Shown in pieces: positions 45,295 through 55,117 of a stretch of 64,000 nucleotides of DNA. The notes under the pieces are model-generated. The model saw nothing but the letters and a program-made list of their open reading frames with translations. It searched no databases and was not told the DNA's origin. The position numbers were made by a program, and so were the translations under genes. The DNA lies in the NCBI GenBank assembly GCA_036435485.1, contig CM071597.1:52311881-52375880 (forward strand), read 5' to 3'. How positions within the stretch are numbered: the stretch's first letter is position 1; each line of letters begins with the position of its first letter. Source of the DNA: Saposhnikovia divaricata (taxonomy: Eukaryota; Streptophyta; Magnoliopsida; Apiales; Apiaceae).

Positions 45295-48200
45295 TTATGA
45301 CAAATTAAGCATACCTAGCTCACCTACCAATCTTGTGAATGTGGATTCATCAAGAGGCTTGGTGAAGATATCTGCAAGCTGCATTTCACTTGGCACAAAG
45401 TGCATTTCTACTGTACCATTCATCACATGTTCTCTAATGAAGTGGTATTTGATGTCAATGTGCTTGGTTCTCGAATGTTGCACTGGATTCCCTGTGATGG
45501 CAATAGCACTTGTGTTGTCACAGAAAATTGGAATCTTCTCAACTTTTAGACCATAGTCAATGAGTTGGTTTCTCATCCATAGAATCTGTGCACAACAGCT
45601 TCCAGCCGCAATGTACTCAGCTTCAGCTGTAGAAGTGGAGACTGAGTTTTGTTTCTTACTGAACCATGACACAAGCCTGTTTCCTAGAAATTGACAGGAA
45701 CCTGTAGTACTTTTCCTATCAACTCTGCAACCTGCATAATCTGCATCTGAATAGCCAGTTAGATCAAAACCAGATTCTCTTGGGTACCAAATGCCAAGGT
45801 TTGGTGTTCCCTTGAGATACCTGAAAATTCTTTTAATAGCTATTAAGTGAGACTCTCTAGGATCAGCTTGAAATCTAGCACAAAGACAGGTAGAAAACAT
45901 TATATCAGGTCTACTAGCTGTTAGGTATAAAAGTGAACCTACCATGCCTCTATAACTTGAGATGTCCACAGACTTTTCCTTAGTATTCAACTCAAGCTTA
46001 GTTGCAGTGGCCATAGGTGTTTTAGCAGATGTACAATCCATTAAGTCAAATTTCTTTAAGAGATCATAAATATATTTTGTTTGACTTATGAAAATGCCCT
46101 CATTAACTTGCTTTACTTGTAAGCCAAGAAAGTAAGTTAATTCACCCATCATACTCATTTCATACCTACTTTGCATAAGTTTGGCAAACTTTTTGCAAAG
46201 CTTCTCATCTGTAGACCCAAAAATAATATCATCTACATAGATTTGAACAAGTATTGAAGAGCCATTAATATCCCTATGAAATAAGGTTTTATCTACTGTA
46301 CCTCTAGTGAAGTGGTTCTCCAAAAGAAATTGAGATAAAGTGTCATACCAGGCTCTTGGTGCTTGCTTCAAACCATAAAGTGCTTTCATGAGAAGATATA
46401 CATATTCTGGAAATTCTGGATCCTCAAAACCAGGAGGTTGATGGACATAGACCTCTTCTTCCAGTTCCCCATTTAGAAAGGCACTTTTGACATCCATCTG
46501 ATAGACTTTGAAATTGGCATGTGCTGCATAGGCTAGAAAGATTCTTATTGCCTCAAGTCTTGCTACTGGAGCAAAAGTTTCATCAAAATCTATTCCTTCT
46601 TCTTGAGAATAGCCCTTTGCCACTAATCTAGCTTTATTCCTCACAATTATGCCATTTTCATCTGTCTTATTCTTGAGAACCCATTTAGTACCTATGACAC
46701 TTCTATCATCAGGTTTGGGCACAAGCTTCCATACTTTATTCCTTTCAAATTGATTTAGCTCTTCTTGCATTGCTAACACCCAATCTGGATCTAGAAGGGC
46801 ATCTTCCACTTTCTTAGGTTCCTCTTGAGATAGGAAGCTACTGTATAGACATTCAGCTTGAGTGGCCCTTCTAGTTTGGACTCTTGAATTTGATTCACCA
46901 ATGATTAACTCAAATGGATGATTTCTAGTCCATTTTCTTGCAGGTGGAAGATTTGATCTTGATGAGGTTGCTTCATTTCCATGATCATGTTGATTTAGCA
47001 TTGAACTTTGACCATGAGAAACTCCCCCTGAGTTTGTTGTCCTTGCTGAGTTATGAAGTTGACTGTCAACGGATGCATCATTTTGCCTGTCGACGGATGC
47101 TTGAGAATTTCTATCAACGGATGCATCTCTAATAGTGTCAGCGGATGTTGCAGAATGACTGTCAACGGATGCTCCAGAATGACTATCAACAGATGCTTCA
47201 TTTACAGTGTAAGCATCACTTCTAGTTGGTGTAACAGCTCTAGGTGGATCTCTGTGGTCATGATCTTCATTCTCCTCATCATCATCATAGTACATTCTTC
47301 CTTCACCTTCATTCTCAAATTCCAACTTTTCATGGTAGCCTTCATCATTTAGGCCTAGAATCTTTTGATCATCAAACACAACATGTACAGACTCCATAAC
47401 AATGTTGGTTCTTAGATTGTAGACCTTGTAGGCTTTCCCTGCTGCATATCCAACGAAAATAGCTTCATCTGCCTTTGCTTCAAATTTGCCTAAATTATCT
47501 CCATGATTCCTTAGCACAAAACACTTACATCCAAAGACATGTAGAAAAGCTAAAGTTGGTTTCTTGTTGGTTAATAACTGATAAGGAGTCATTCCTCTAG
47601 CTTGATTGACCAAGGAAATATTCTGAGTAAAGCATGCAGTGTTGACAGCTTCAGCCCAGAAATATGTTGGTAATCTTGATTCACTTAACATTGTTCTAGC
47701 TGCTTCAATGAGAGTTCTGTTTTTCCTTTCAACAACCCCATTTTGTTGAGGTGTTCTGGCAGCAGAAAACTCATGGACAATTCCATTCTCTTCACAGAAA
47801 ATCTTCATTGTGGAATTTTTGAATTCAGTACCATTGTCACTTCTGATCCTTTGAACTCTGTCTTCAGAACCATTGTTTAGCATTCTGAGGTGATTGATAA
47901 TGATTTCACTTGCACAATCCTTGGAGTGCAGGAAGAAAGTCCATGTGAACTTAGAAAAATCATCTACAATCACCAGACAGTATTTCTTCTTTGAAATAGA
48001 CATGACATTTACTGGACCAAATAAATCCATATGCAGCAATTGAAGAGGCTTAACAATGGATGACTCTGTCTTGCTTTTGAAAGATGATTTCTTTTGTTTC
48101 CCTAATTGGCAGGCATCACATAGCCCATCTTTGACAAACTCCAAATGAGGGATTCCTCTAGCAAGATCCTTTCTTACCAAATCATTCATAACTTTAAAAT

Positions 48201-48732
48201 TCAAATGTGACAGCTTCTTATGCCATAGCCAACTCTCATCCTTACTTGCTTTGCTGAAGAGACAAGTAATGGATTCTGAGCATGCTGAATTGAAGTCAGC
48301 TATGTAAACATTTCCTTTTCTAAAGCCTGTCAATACCACATTGTTGTCTTCCTTGGCAGAAACAACACAGGCTTCTTTTGTGAACTTTACTTCATAGTCT
48401 TTGTCACAAATCTGACTGATGCTCAGCAAATTGTGCTTTAAACCTTCAACTAAAGCCACTTCTTCAATGATGACATTGTCTTTTGAAATCAGGCCATATC
48501 CCTTAGTATATCCTTTGCTGTCATCTCCAAAGGTAATTCTAGGGCCAGCTCCTTCCTTGAACTCTGTGAGCAGGGTTGAATCTCCTGTCATGTGCCTAGA
48601 ACATCCACTGTCTAGGTACCATAGATTCCTTCTGTTTCCCTGCACACATTTCAAAAACAAATCAAGTTGATTTTGGTACCCAAGCTTCCTTGGGTCCTTT
48701 CTTGTTAGCCTTTGACTTTGCACTCTTAGCAT
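45295..48732 (-). CDS. pol: SIRE-B pol: protease, integrase, reverse transcriptase, RNase H
   Basis: Intact 1145-codon copia polyprotein. In order: protease (LDSGCSRHMTG, about residue 41), integrase zinc module (WHKKLSHLN...CDACQLGKQ, 170-215), integrase core (LHMDLFGPVN, IRSDNGTEF, TPQQNGVVERKNRT), a variable linker with repeated ASVDS/ASVDR peptides (about 520-570) coded by the element's dispersed word, RT (DETFAPVARLEAIR, YQMDVKSAFLNG, catalytic IYVDDIIFG near 831), and RNase H (GYSDADYAG, STSTAEAEYIA). All catalytic residues are present. The frame is +1 relative to gag, with a 71-base overlap. The leading ATG and first 40 codons may not be the true start, since pol normally arises from a gag-pol fusion. 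Confidence 0.93.
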   Translation of the reverse strand: MLRVQSQRLTRKDPRKLGYQNQLDLFLKCVQGNRRNLWYLDSGCSRHMTGDSTLLTEFKEGAGPRITFGDDSKGYTKGYGLISKDNVIIEEVALVEGLKHNLLSISQICDKDYEVKFTKEACVVSAKEDNNVVLTGFRKGNVYIADFNSACSESITCLFSKASKDESWLWHKKLSHLNFKVMNDLVRKDLARGIPHLEFVKDGLCDACQLGKQKKSSFKSKTESSIVKPLQLLHMDLFGPVNVMSISKKKYCLVIVDDFSKFTWTFFLHSKDCASEIIINHLRMLNNGSEDRVQRIRSDNGTEFKNSTMKIFCEENGIVHEFSAARTPQQNGVVERKNRTLIEAARTMLSESRLPTYFWAEAVNTACFTQNISLVNQARGMTPYQLLTNKKPTLAFLHVFGCKCFVLRNHGDNLGKFEAKADEAIFVGYAAGKAYKVYNLRTNIVMESVHVVFDDQKILGLNDEGYHEKLEFENEGEGRMYYDDDEENEDHDHRDPPRAVTPTRSDAYTVNEASVDSHSGASVDSHSATSADTIRDASVDRNSQASVDRQNDASVDSQLHNSARTTNSGGVSHGQSSMLNQHDHGNEATSSRSNLPPARKWTRNHPFELIIGESNSRVQTRRATQAECLYSSFLSQEEPKKVEDALLDPDWVLAMQEELNQFERNKVWKLVPKPDDRSVIGTKWVLKNKTDENGIIVRNKARLVAKGYSQEEGIDFDETFAPVARLEAIRIFLAYAAHANFKVYQMDVKSAFLNGELEEEVYVHQPPGFEDPEFPEYVYLLMKALYGLKQAPRAWYDTLSQFLLENHFTRGTVDKTLFHRDINGSSILVQIYVDDIIFGSTDEKLCKKFAKLMQSRYEMSMMGELTYFLGLQVKQVNEGIFISQTKYIYDLLKKFDLMDCTSAKTPMATATKLELNTKEKSVDISSYRGMVGSLLYLTASRPDIMFSTCLCARFQADPRESHLIAIKRIFRYLKGTPNLGIWYPRESGFDLTGYSDADYAGCRVDRKSTTGSCQFLGNRLVSWFSKKQNSVSTSTAEAEYIAAGSCCAQILWMRNQLIDYGLKVEKIPIFCDNTSAIAITGNPVQHSRTKHIDIKYHFIREHVMNGTVEMHFVPSEMQLADIFTKPLDESTFTRLVGELGMLNLS

Positions 48733-51091
48733 TCTTCATCTTAGGTGTAGATGCTTGAGTAATGGGGTTTGACAAATGCTCATTTGCATGAATATTGGAT
48801 GCATGCATGTGTGGAAAATTGGCATACATATTATTCATGTTAGGTAGGTTCCATGACATTTGTGGCACATTCATAGATTGAAAGTATGGATTAGACACAT
48901 ATGGCATGTTCACATATGGATTTGAAAAACTAGCATTTTGATACAAACCAGGCATTGCAGGCATACATGGCATTGGTTGAGGTATATGAACAGGAGCCTT
49001 GTTAACAATCTTGCAATTAGAAGATAAATGATTGACACTATTACAATTACTACAAGTTTTCCTAGGAGCAAACTTGTCAGGAGAGTAATTGTTTTTCTTG
49101 TTGATGCCTATCTTACCATTTCTGTTCTTTTTCTTTTTGCCCTCAATTTCTACCTTTTCATTGTCTGATTTACCAACAGCCTTTTTGTTGTGTAAATCAC
49201 CTGTCTTAGTCTTCCCACTGGATTTGGTTTTGCTGCACTCACCACTAACAAAATTCTTGTTTACTGGACCATACTTGATGTCCAGTTTCCTAAGTTCCTT
49301 CTTACCAACAGACTTTTTGTTAGTCGACGGATACCTCTCATCCGTTGACGGTTCATCTGTCAACGGATGATCACTATCCGTTGATTCACAAATAGTCTCT
49401 AGATCCTCAAGGCCAGGTTCTAGCTCCTTTTTCTTTTGAGTCCAGGTATCCTTTACAAAAGATTCTATTCCCTGAACTTCTATTATGTTTTGAGAAACAT
49501 TCCTACTACTTTGAAATTTAGCGATTATCCCTTGTTCTTTTTCAAGCTGGTCTTTTAAAATCAGTTCTCTTTTTAACACAGCTTCAAGTTCACTTTTAGC
49601 ATTATTGCAATCAACTCTCATTTTCTCAAATTCTAGAAATTGAGATTCTAGAGCAGCATTTCTATCACTTAAAAACAGATTAGACTCTTTAATTCTATTG
49701 TTCTCTTTAGTAAGTGATTTAAGAGTAACACTTAAGTGATATAGTTCAGTAGACATTTCATCTATAACACTATTGCATTCCTCTTTTGTGAGCTCAGAGA
49801 GATTAGTGGAAAATACCTGATTGCTAGCTGAACTTGCTTCCTGCTCTCCAGAATCAGCCATTAAAGCAAGGTTGACTAACTCAGCATCATCATCAGAATG
49901 ATTGTCATCAACAGCCCAGTCATACTCTTGGGTCAAGAATGCCTTTCCTTTCTGCCTGAGAAGATCAAAATATTTCTTCTTATAGTCAACAACCTCAGTT
50001 GGCTTTCCCTTGTTCTCAGATCTAGGTTTCCTGCATTCACTTATCATATGACCAGCAATCCCACAATTGTAGCATTTAATTTTGGATTTATCCACATAGT
50101 TGTTTGTGGAAAAATCCTTGTTAAATGGCTTGGCCATCCCAGAGTTTCTCTTGAATTTCAGCTTAGAGAATCTCCTAGATAGAAAAGCTAAGTGCTCATC
50201 TATCTCATCCAATTCATCCTGCTGAAGGGCATTCAATTCCTCAGATACCTTTACCTTGCTCCCGCTTGATTCTGCTCTACCTTTACAAACCTCCCTGTTT
50301 GGTGTAGAACTAGCAGTTTCTGTCCTTTCCTCCTTTTGCTCCAAATTGGCAACGAGTGCAACTGACCCACTTTTCTTTTGAGACTTCTCAATCTCTTCAT
50401 CCTGCTCCATTTCCAGCTCATAGGTCTTTAAAGTTCCATAGAGCCTTTCAAGAGTAAATGTCTTGTACTCTTGAGTGTTTCTTAGAGAAACAGTCATTGG
50501 CTTCCATTCCTTGGGCAGTGATCTCAGAAATTTGAGATTAGAGTCTTTAACCTGATAGACTCTTCCATACAGTTTCAAACCATTTAGTAGCTTTTGAAAT
50601 CTACTAAATGTATCATTCAATGTTTCTCCACTCTTAAAGTGAAAGTGTTCATACTGTTGGATTAGTAGTTGCATCTTGTTTTCCCTTACCTGTTCTGTTC
50701 CTTCACACAGGGTTTGAACAATGTCCCATACTTCCTTGGCGGTAGTACAGTTAATAACATTGTCAACCATGTCTGTTTCTAGACCATTGAACAGAATATT
50801 CATGGCCTTTTTGTCTTTGTGGACTTCTGCAATATCTTCAAGACTCCACTCAGAAACAGGTTTGGGAATGAAAGTGTCAGGCACATCATCAGCCAGGCCA
50901 ACTCTTGTTGCTGTCTTCATTGGAACGTGAGGACCCTTGTCAATGCAATCCACAAAACCCTCATCAATAGACGAGAGATGTAGACGCATTTTTACTTTCC
51001 AGTGAAAGTAATTTTCTCTATCAAGAACTGGAATCTTCACTCCATAATCCTTCTTAGACATGTTGGAAGTGTGTTGATCTTTAAACTTCAA
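48662..51091 (-). CDS. gag: SIRE-B gag (capsid/nucleocapsid)
   Basis: Intact 809-codon ORF. The capsid part is the copia/UBN2-type gag domain (YFHWKVKMRLHL, VWDIVQTLCEGTEQ, LPKEWKPM), about residues 15-230. A CCHC knuckle follows (CYNCGIAGHMISEC, about 340), then a long coiled-coil (about 440-560), a second knuckle-like motif (CSNCNSVNHLSSNC, about 690) and an Asn/Met/Pro-rich tail. The first ATG is only 15 bases from the primer site; an in-frame ATG at 51061 is an alternative start just before the conserved region. Three copies of the dispersed word lie near 49335-49385. Confidence 0.92.
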   Translation of the reverse strand: MKFKDQHTSNMSKKDYGVKIPVLDRENYFHWKVKMRLHLSSIDEGFVDCIDKGPHVPMKTATRVGLADDVPDTFIPKPVSEWSLEDIAEVHKDKKAMNILFNGLETDMVDNVINCTTAKEVWDIVQTLCEGTEQVRENKMQLLIQQYEHFHFKSGETLNDTFSRFQKLLNGLKLYGRVYQVKDSNLKFLRSLPKEWKPMTVSLRNTQEYKTFTLERLYGTLKTYELEMEQDEEIEKSQKKSGSVALVANLEQKEERTETASSTPNREVCKGRAESSGSKVKVSEELNALQQDELDEIDEHLAFLSRRFSKLKFKRNSGMAKPFNKDFSTNNYVDKSKIKCYNCGIAGHMISECRKPRSENKGKPTEVVDYKKKYFDLLRQKGKAFLTQEYDWAVDDNHSDDDAELVNLALMADSGEQEASSASNQVFSTNLSELTKEECNSVIDEMSTELYHLSVTLKSLTKENNRIKESNLFLSDRNAALESQFLEFEKMRVDCNNAKSELEAVLKRELILKDQLEKEQGIIAKFQSSRNVSQNIIEVQGIESFVKDTWTQKKKELEPGLEDLETICESTDSDHPLTDEPSTDERYPSTNKKSVGKKELRKLDIKYGPVNKNFVSGECSKTKSSGKTKTGDLHNKKAVGKSDNEKVEIEGKKKKNRNGKIGINKKNNYSPDKFAPRKTCSNCNSVNHLSSNCKIVNKAPVHIPQPMPCMPAMPGLYQNASFSNPYVNMPYVSNPYFQSMNVPQMSWNLPNMNNMYANFPHMHASNIHANEHLSNPITQASTPKMKNAKSAKSKANKKGPKEAWVPKST

Positions 51092-51106
51092 ATATGTTAG
51101 AAGCTT

Positions 51107-51118
51107 GCTTTGATACCA
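51107..51118 (-). other. SIRE-B primer-binding site (tRNA-iMet type)
   Basis: TGGTATCAAAGC on the minus strand, two bases inside the 5' LTR. It differs by one base from the SIRE-A site TGGTATCAGAGC. Confidence 0.88.
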
Positions 51119-51120
51119 AT

Positions 51121-52132
51121 TGTTATTCCCAGATTACACACTTGTATAATTGTAGAAGGGGGGGGTTGAATACAATTCTTGATATTTATAAATTTCTGAT
51201 AAGAACTTCAGAAACTTATGAAGAGATAATTGCAATGTAAGAATTATACACAAACACATATAAAATCAGGTGGTTAAAATGCACCACCTGAAGCTTTTAT
51301 TTGAAGAAAACTCTGTGATACAAAATGTACACAGCTGCCGTTTTACAACTCTTTGCTTCTAAAGATATTCAAGAAACCCTAAGCAAATATGTCTGTTTCC
51401 TTAACCTACAAAGAGTTGCTACACTTGGTTATATATCCCAAGTTTTACAAGTACTACTGGAATAAGATAATACTAATCTAATTCTAGTTGACTTGCTACT
51501 ACACTCCAAATACATATGTAGCCGAAAGGTTGTCCTTGTGTTCAGACATGTCTCCTGCACCTTTCTTGTATTCATAGTGTAAATGGAATGCTTCTTTCTT
51601 CTGTGTTTCCAAAGTATGGCTGCCATACTGCTTTTTGTATCTACTATAAACTCATGTGATCTGTCAGTCAAACATGTCCTTATCAACTGCTAATCTCCAG
51701 CTAATCATAGAAAACAGTGTCAATGATTATCCGTTGATGATGTATACTGACATCCGTTGATGATGTATAGAGCAGTATCCGTTGATATTGGGACTTGAGC
51801 TGTATCCGTTGATAGAGTGAATTTGAGTTGTATCCGTTGATAGAGTTTAGTCTTCATCCGTTGATACACTTTCACTTAGACAGAATTACATAGCATAGCT
51901 TATTTACAATTGGCTACCCTATTCTGCCTATCCGTTGATAGTCAACATGACTGTGGATAAAAACACTATCAACTGATAACATAGAGATACTGCAGTGTGC
52001 TACAAAACCTCATCCGTTGATGAGCTACCTGTCAACGGATAGAGTTATAAATCCTCATCCGTTGACAGCTACAAAACCTTAAACAATTTGATTGATTGTG
52101 AAGTTATCATCAAGTACAACATATTCCTAACA
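51121..52132 (-). repeat. SIRE-B right LTR (5' LTR of the element)
   Basis: 1012 bp; no difference from 39095-40106 was found by eye, and the two carry the same spurious 85-codon ORF. Confidence 0.95.
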
Positions 52133-52584
52133 TCTTCTCCTTTAGAATTATCACCATTACCTCAGTACATAATAAAAAGTTTTAATTATATCCAAAATTT
52201 GGGGTTCTTACAATAAACGTTGAAACTTGGAGGGTTAATGTATTAATAATCAATCCCTCATAAATTTTAAATTCATAGAACCGTTTGAAATTAATATTAG
52301 GCTGTAAGCAAGCTTATCTTAACTCGTTTCGGGTCGGGTCGTGTTTGCATGAATTTATTTTTAAACATATTTTAAAAGGTTTTGAGTTAACTGCTACTTA
52401 TTAACTAGTAGTGTACCACTTTACTCCTTCACAAACAATATGAGACAGCAGCCAACAAACTTCACTTCCCACATTGGGTTTGACACTTATCAAATCTGTT
52501 TTCTTATTGTGTAATCTGGCTTCCCCTCAGTTTATAGTGGAGCCTATCTGGCTACCTGACGTCCTAAACTCGTACGACCTATTT

Positions 52585-52804
52585 GACGTCCTAAACTCGT
52601 ACGACCTATTTGATTACCTAACTTTCTAGACTTGTACAGGAAACCCACTTACCTCTCCCTAAACCCATCCAGAGGCAATCCACATACTTCATTTGACTTC
52701 CTGGACTCGTACGATCTATTTGACTACCTAACTTCCTAGACTTGTACATGAAGCCCACCTACCTCTTCCTGAACCCATCCCGAGGCAATCCACATACTTC
52801 ATTC
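52585..52804. repeat. Two tandem 110-bp repeats
   Basis: Units 52585-52694 and 52695-52804, about 90% alike, each with CTCGTACGA and GAGGCAATCCACATACTTCA blocks. A 27-bp subunit is also duplicated at 52558-52611. A diverged third copy lies around 54440-54600. The remainder of 52218-53398 shows no gene. Confidence 0.8.
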
Positions 52805-53398
52805 TAGGCGCATTCTGGTAGCTCTTCATGAGTTTATAAGAATTATTATGATTTGATGTTATGATACTAGTTATTGAGTATATTACAGTGAAAGCAAAAT
52901 CCACAACAAATAAACAAGAATACGAAAACAAACGAGGATCACACAAGACAAAAATTTACGTAGTTAAGAAGTTCGTACTTCACAAACAACACTAATTTTT
53001 ATATTGATCTCTCATAATTGTGTTGCGCTAAAGTTTCAAAACTACAAGAGAACATTTAGGAAAGAAGAAATTGGACCTAATTAAAAACATGGGCCACTCT
53101 TGAAATTTTCGCAATCAAGGCCTTGAAATTGAAGTCGAACCCTTGAAAAATTCGGTTCTACTAGTAAAGGTCTTGAGATCGCAGCTCAAGCCCTTGAAAA
53201 ATAATATGGGAAGAGTCTCGCCCTTCACACATCGGAACACATGTCAATATGTCTTCACACAGTATGGGAAATCCCCAACGATCTTCCCCTTCACACCAGG
53301 GACGAGGCCAACAAGCATTCACAAGGGGGCCAAATTTTGTTTTCATCAACAAAATAATTATCCAATAAATCAAATACACAAAAGTACTAGTCAAACAC

Positions 53399-53768
53399 TT
53401 ATAGTAACGCTCTATGTTCCTTCAAATCACGAAAGCCATCTATAATTGACTCAGTACTAAAAGTTTTGGTTATTTCTCTTTCGATACAGATAAGTATACA
53501 ATGATCGAGGAATCCATCGTTCATCTTGTTCCGAAGCTTTGTTTTGATGATATTCATTGAAGAAAAAGCGCGCTCGATAGTAGCCGTTGAAACAGGCAAA
53601 ACCAACACCAATTTAATTAATCTATAAACAAGTGGATAACTATCCAACTTCTTTGACAGTACCAACCATCGACACAACTCAGAAATACCAAACAACCTAG
53701 TAAATTCAGATTTTGTAATTTCACTCTCAAAATGATGTAACTGAATTCTTAAGTCTTGGGCTATGTAT
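53399..53768 (-). pseudogene. hAT-type transposase C-terminal remnant
   Basis: About 120 codons ending in a stop at 53399, reading LPVSTATIERAFSSMNIIKTKLRN and DHCILICIEREI, the dimerisation domain of hAT transposases (ZMYM1/TTF-type plant proteins). The catalytic N-terminal part is missing; frame and similarity fade beyond 53768. An isolated fragment without visible terminal repeats. Confidence 0.75.
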
Positions 53769-54110
53769 ATTTTTATTTACTTTTAATTTTGAATTGGTCT
53801 TTTTTATCAAGAATTTTGGATTTAATTTAATAAATATTTTTTTGAAAGGAATTTAATAAATATTAATGGTGGAAGTTTGATGGCCAAAAAATTTAATTTT
53901 GTAAGAGTCAAAATATTTTTTTGGTAGGGGCCAAAAAATATTTTTGCATAAACATATAAGTAAAAATATAAATTTATATAAAATTTTAACATATATTCCT
54001 AGTATTATGACAACCCTAGGGGAGGCCATGACACCTTCTGACCCCTATGAAGCCTCATCCCTGCTTCACACATATAGTTGACATATATCAATTTATCTTC
54101 TTACTCTGAG

Positions 54111-54418
54111 GTTGTGTTTGGTTGGGGAGAATGGAATGGAATGGAATGGAATGAATAGAAATTAAAGGAATACAATGAACATGAGAGGTAAGATTAAAAA
54201 AAAATGAGTGGGTGCAAATTTTGTATGATAGGATTTGGGAAGAAAATAGGTTGGAGGGAGAATGGATCATTCCTTTTCAAATTGGTGTGTTTAAACTTTA
54301 GCTTAGGTGGTTAGGAATGGAATGATGTAAGGAATGAAATTTGTAAACATTTAACTATATTCTTATTCAAATTCCATTCCATTCCCTCCAATTTGATTCA
54401 CCCCAACCATACACAACA
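54111..54418. mobile_element. MITE, same type as 23926-24163
   Basis: Ends GTTGTGTTTGGTTGGGG and, inverted, GTTGTGTATGGTTGGGG, with inner GGAATGGAATGG repeats mirrored by CCATTCCATTCC. 308 bp, no coding capacity. Confidence 0.7.
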
Positions 54419-55117
54419 TGAGTCCCTCGATCTATACCAAAATCCCACCTAACTATTTGACTCCCTAAACTTTTTTTGGGAAACCAACCCGCCTCCTTGT
54501 AAGCTCATCTTAGGCCAATCCATATGTCTCCTCTTAGTTCCATTATGATAGCCCATTTCTAGATCGTACGAATCATCATCGTCCGATGTTCTGATATCAC
54601 TTGTTGGGCCAGAAGTTTTGTAACTTCATAATGATATTGTAACAAAGCTCACACAAATTTATTTATGATCGCATTATATATTAATAAAGTTATTTGACTA
54701 CTTATTTATATAATTTTTTCTTATTTTTCAACATGATAACTGAATTAATATCACCTAACATGCCTCCCTTCAAATCAAGAATCACAAATCTCCTGGTCAA
54801 GAATCACAAATCTTCCAGTCTTATGTCTATAATACATCTAACTACCACTTGCAGTATTGGATGTCTTGAGGAACCCATCACCTAAAAACCATCAAATATA
54901 TTTTTGACATAAGTTCCCAACAGATATCTTATCATGAACTTTAACTTTGATATCACTTATTATAGAGCAAATATGACTAGCTTAATTTTATAATTATATG
55001 ATATTGTTTTTTTTCGAATCGAGAATACATAAATTAATTTTTGAACATATTACAAAAATTTCAGTTAATGAGTTAGCTAACTACTTATTAACTGTGTTAG
55101 ATTTTACAAATGGTTTA
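54419..55117. other. Intergenic repeats, no gene recognised
   Basis: Contains a diverged copy of the 52585-52804 repeat near 54440-54600 and AT-rich sequence. Possible upstream LINE sequence cannot be traced. Confidence 0.5.

Larger units (their letters stand above)
39095..52132 (-). mobile_element. SIRE-B: intact SIRE/Maximus-type Ty1/copia retrotransposon
   Basis: 13,038 bp on the minus strand. Both LTRs are 1012 bp and no difference was seen when read side by side. The target duplication is TCTTC (39090-39094 and 52133-52137). A primer site and polypurine tract are present, and gag, pol and the large extra ORF are all open. This looks like a very young and potentially autonomous copy. It is inserted in the 5.8-kb LTR-like unit. 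The dispersed word CCGTTGA/TCAACGG occurs about 37 times in the element and was not noticed elsewhere in the window. Confidence 0.95.
33336..52212 (-). mobile_element. 5.8-kb LTR-like unit (solo LTR or non-autonomous element) split by SIRE-B
   Basis: Starts TGTATCACTCCC and ends GGGGTTCTTACA, so the ends are TGTA...TACA. ATAAA stands on both sides (33331-33335, 52213-52217), a perfect 5-bp target duplication. Removing SIRE-B (and one TCTTC) leaves about 5.83 kb. No gag, RT, integrase or RNase H was found, and the termini do not recur inside, so a very long solo LTR is the simplest reading; a coding-less LARD-type element is the alternative. The strand is inferred from the TGTAAGAACCCC end and the small minus-strand ORF. 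Its content includes a 43-bp palindrome array, an AT microsatellite and a GC-rich repeat cluster. Confidence 0.65.
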
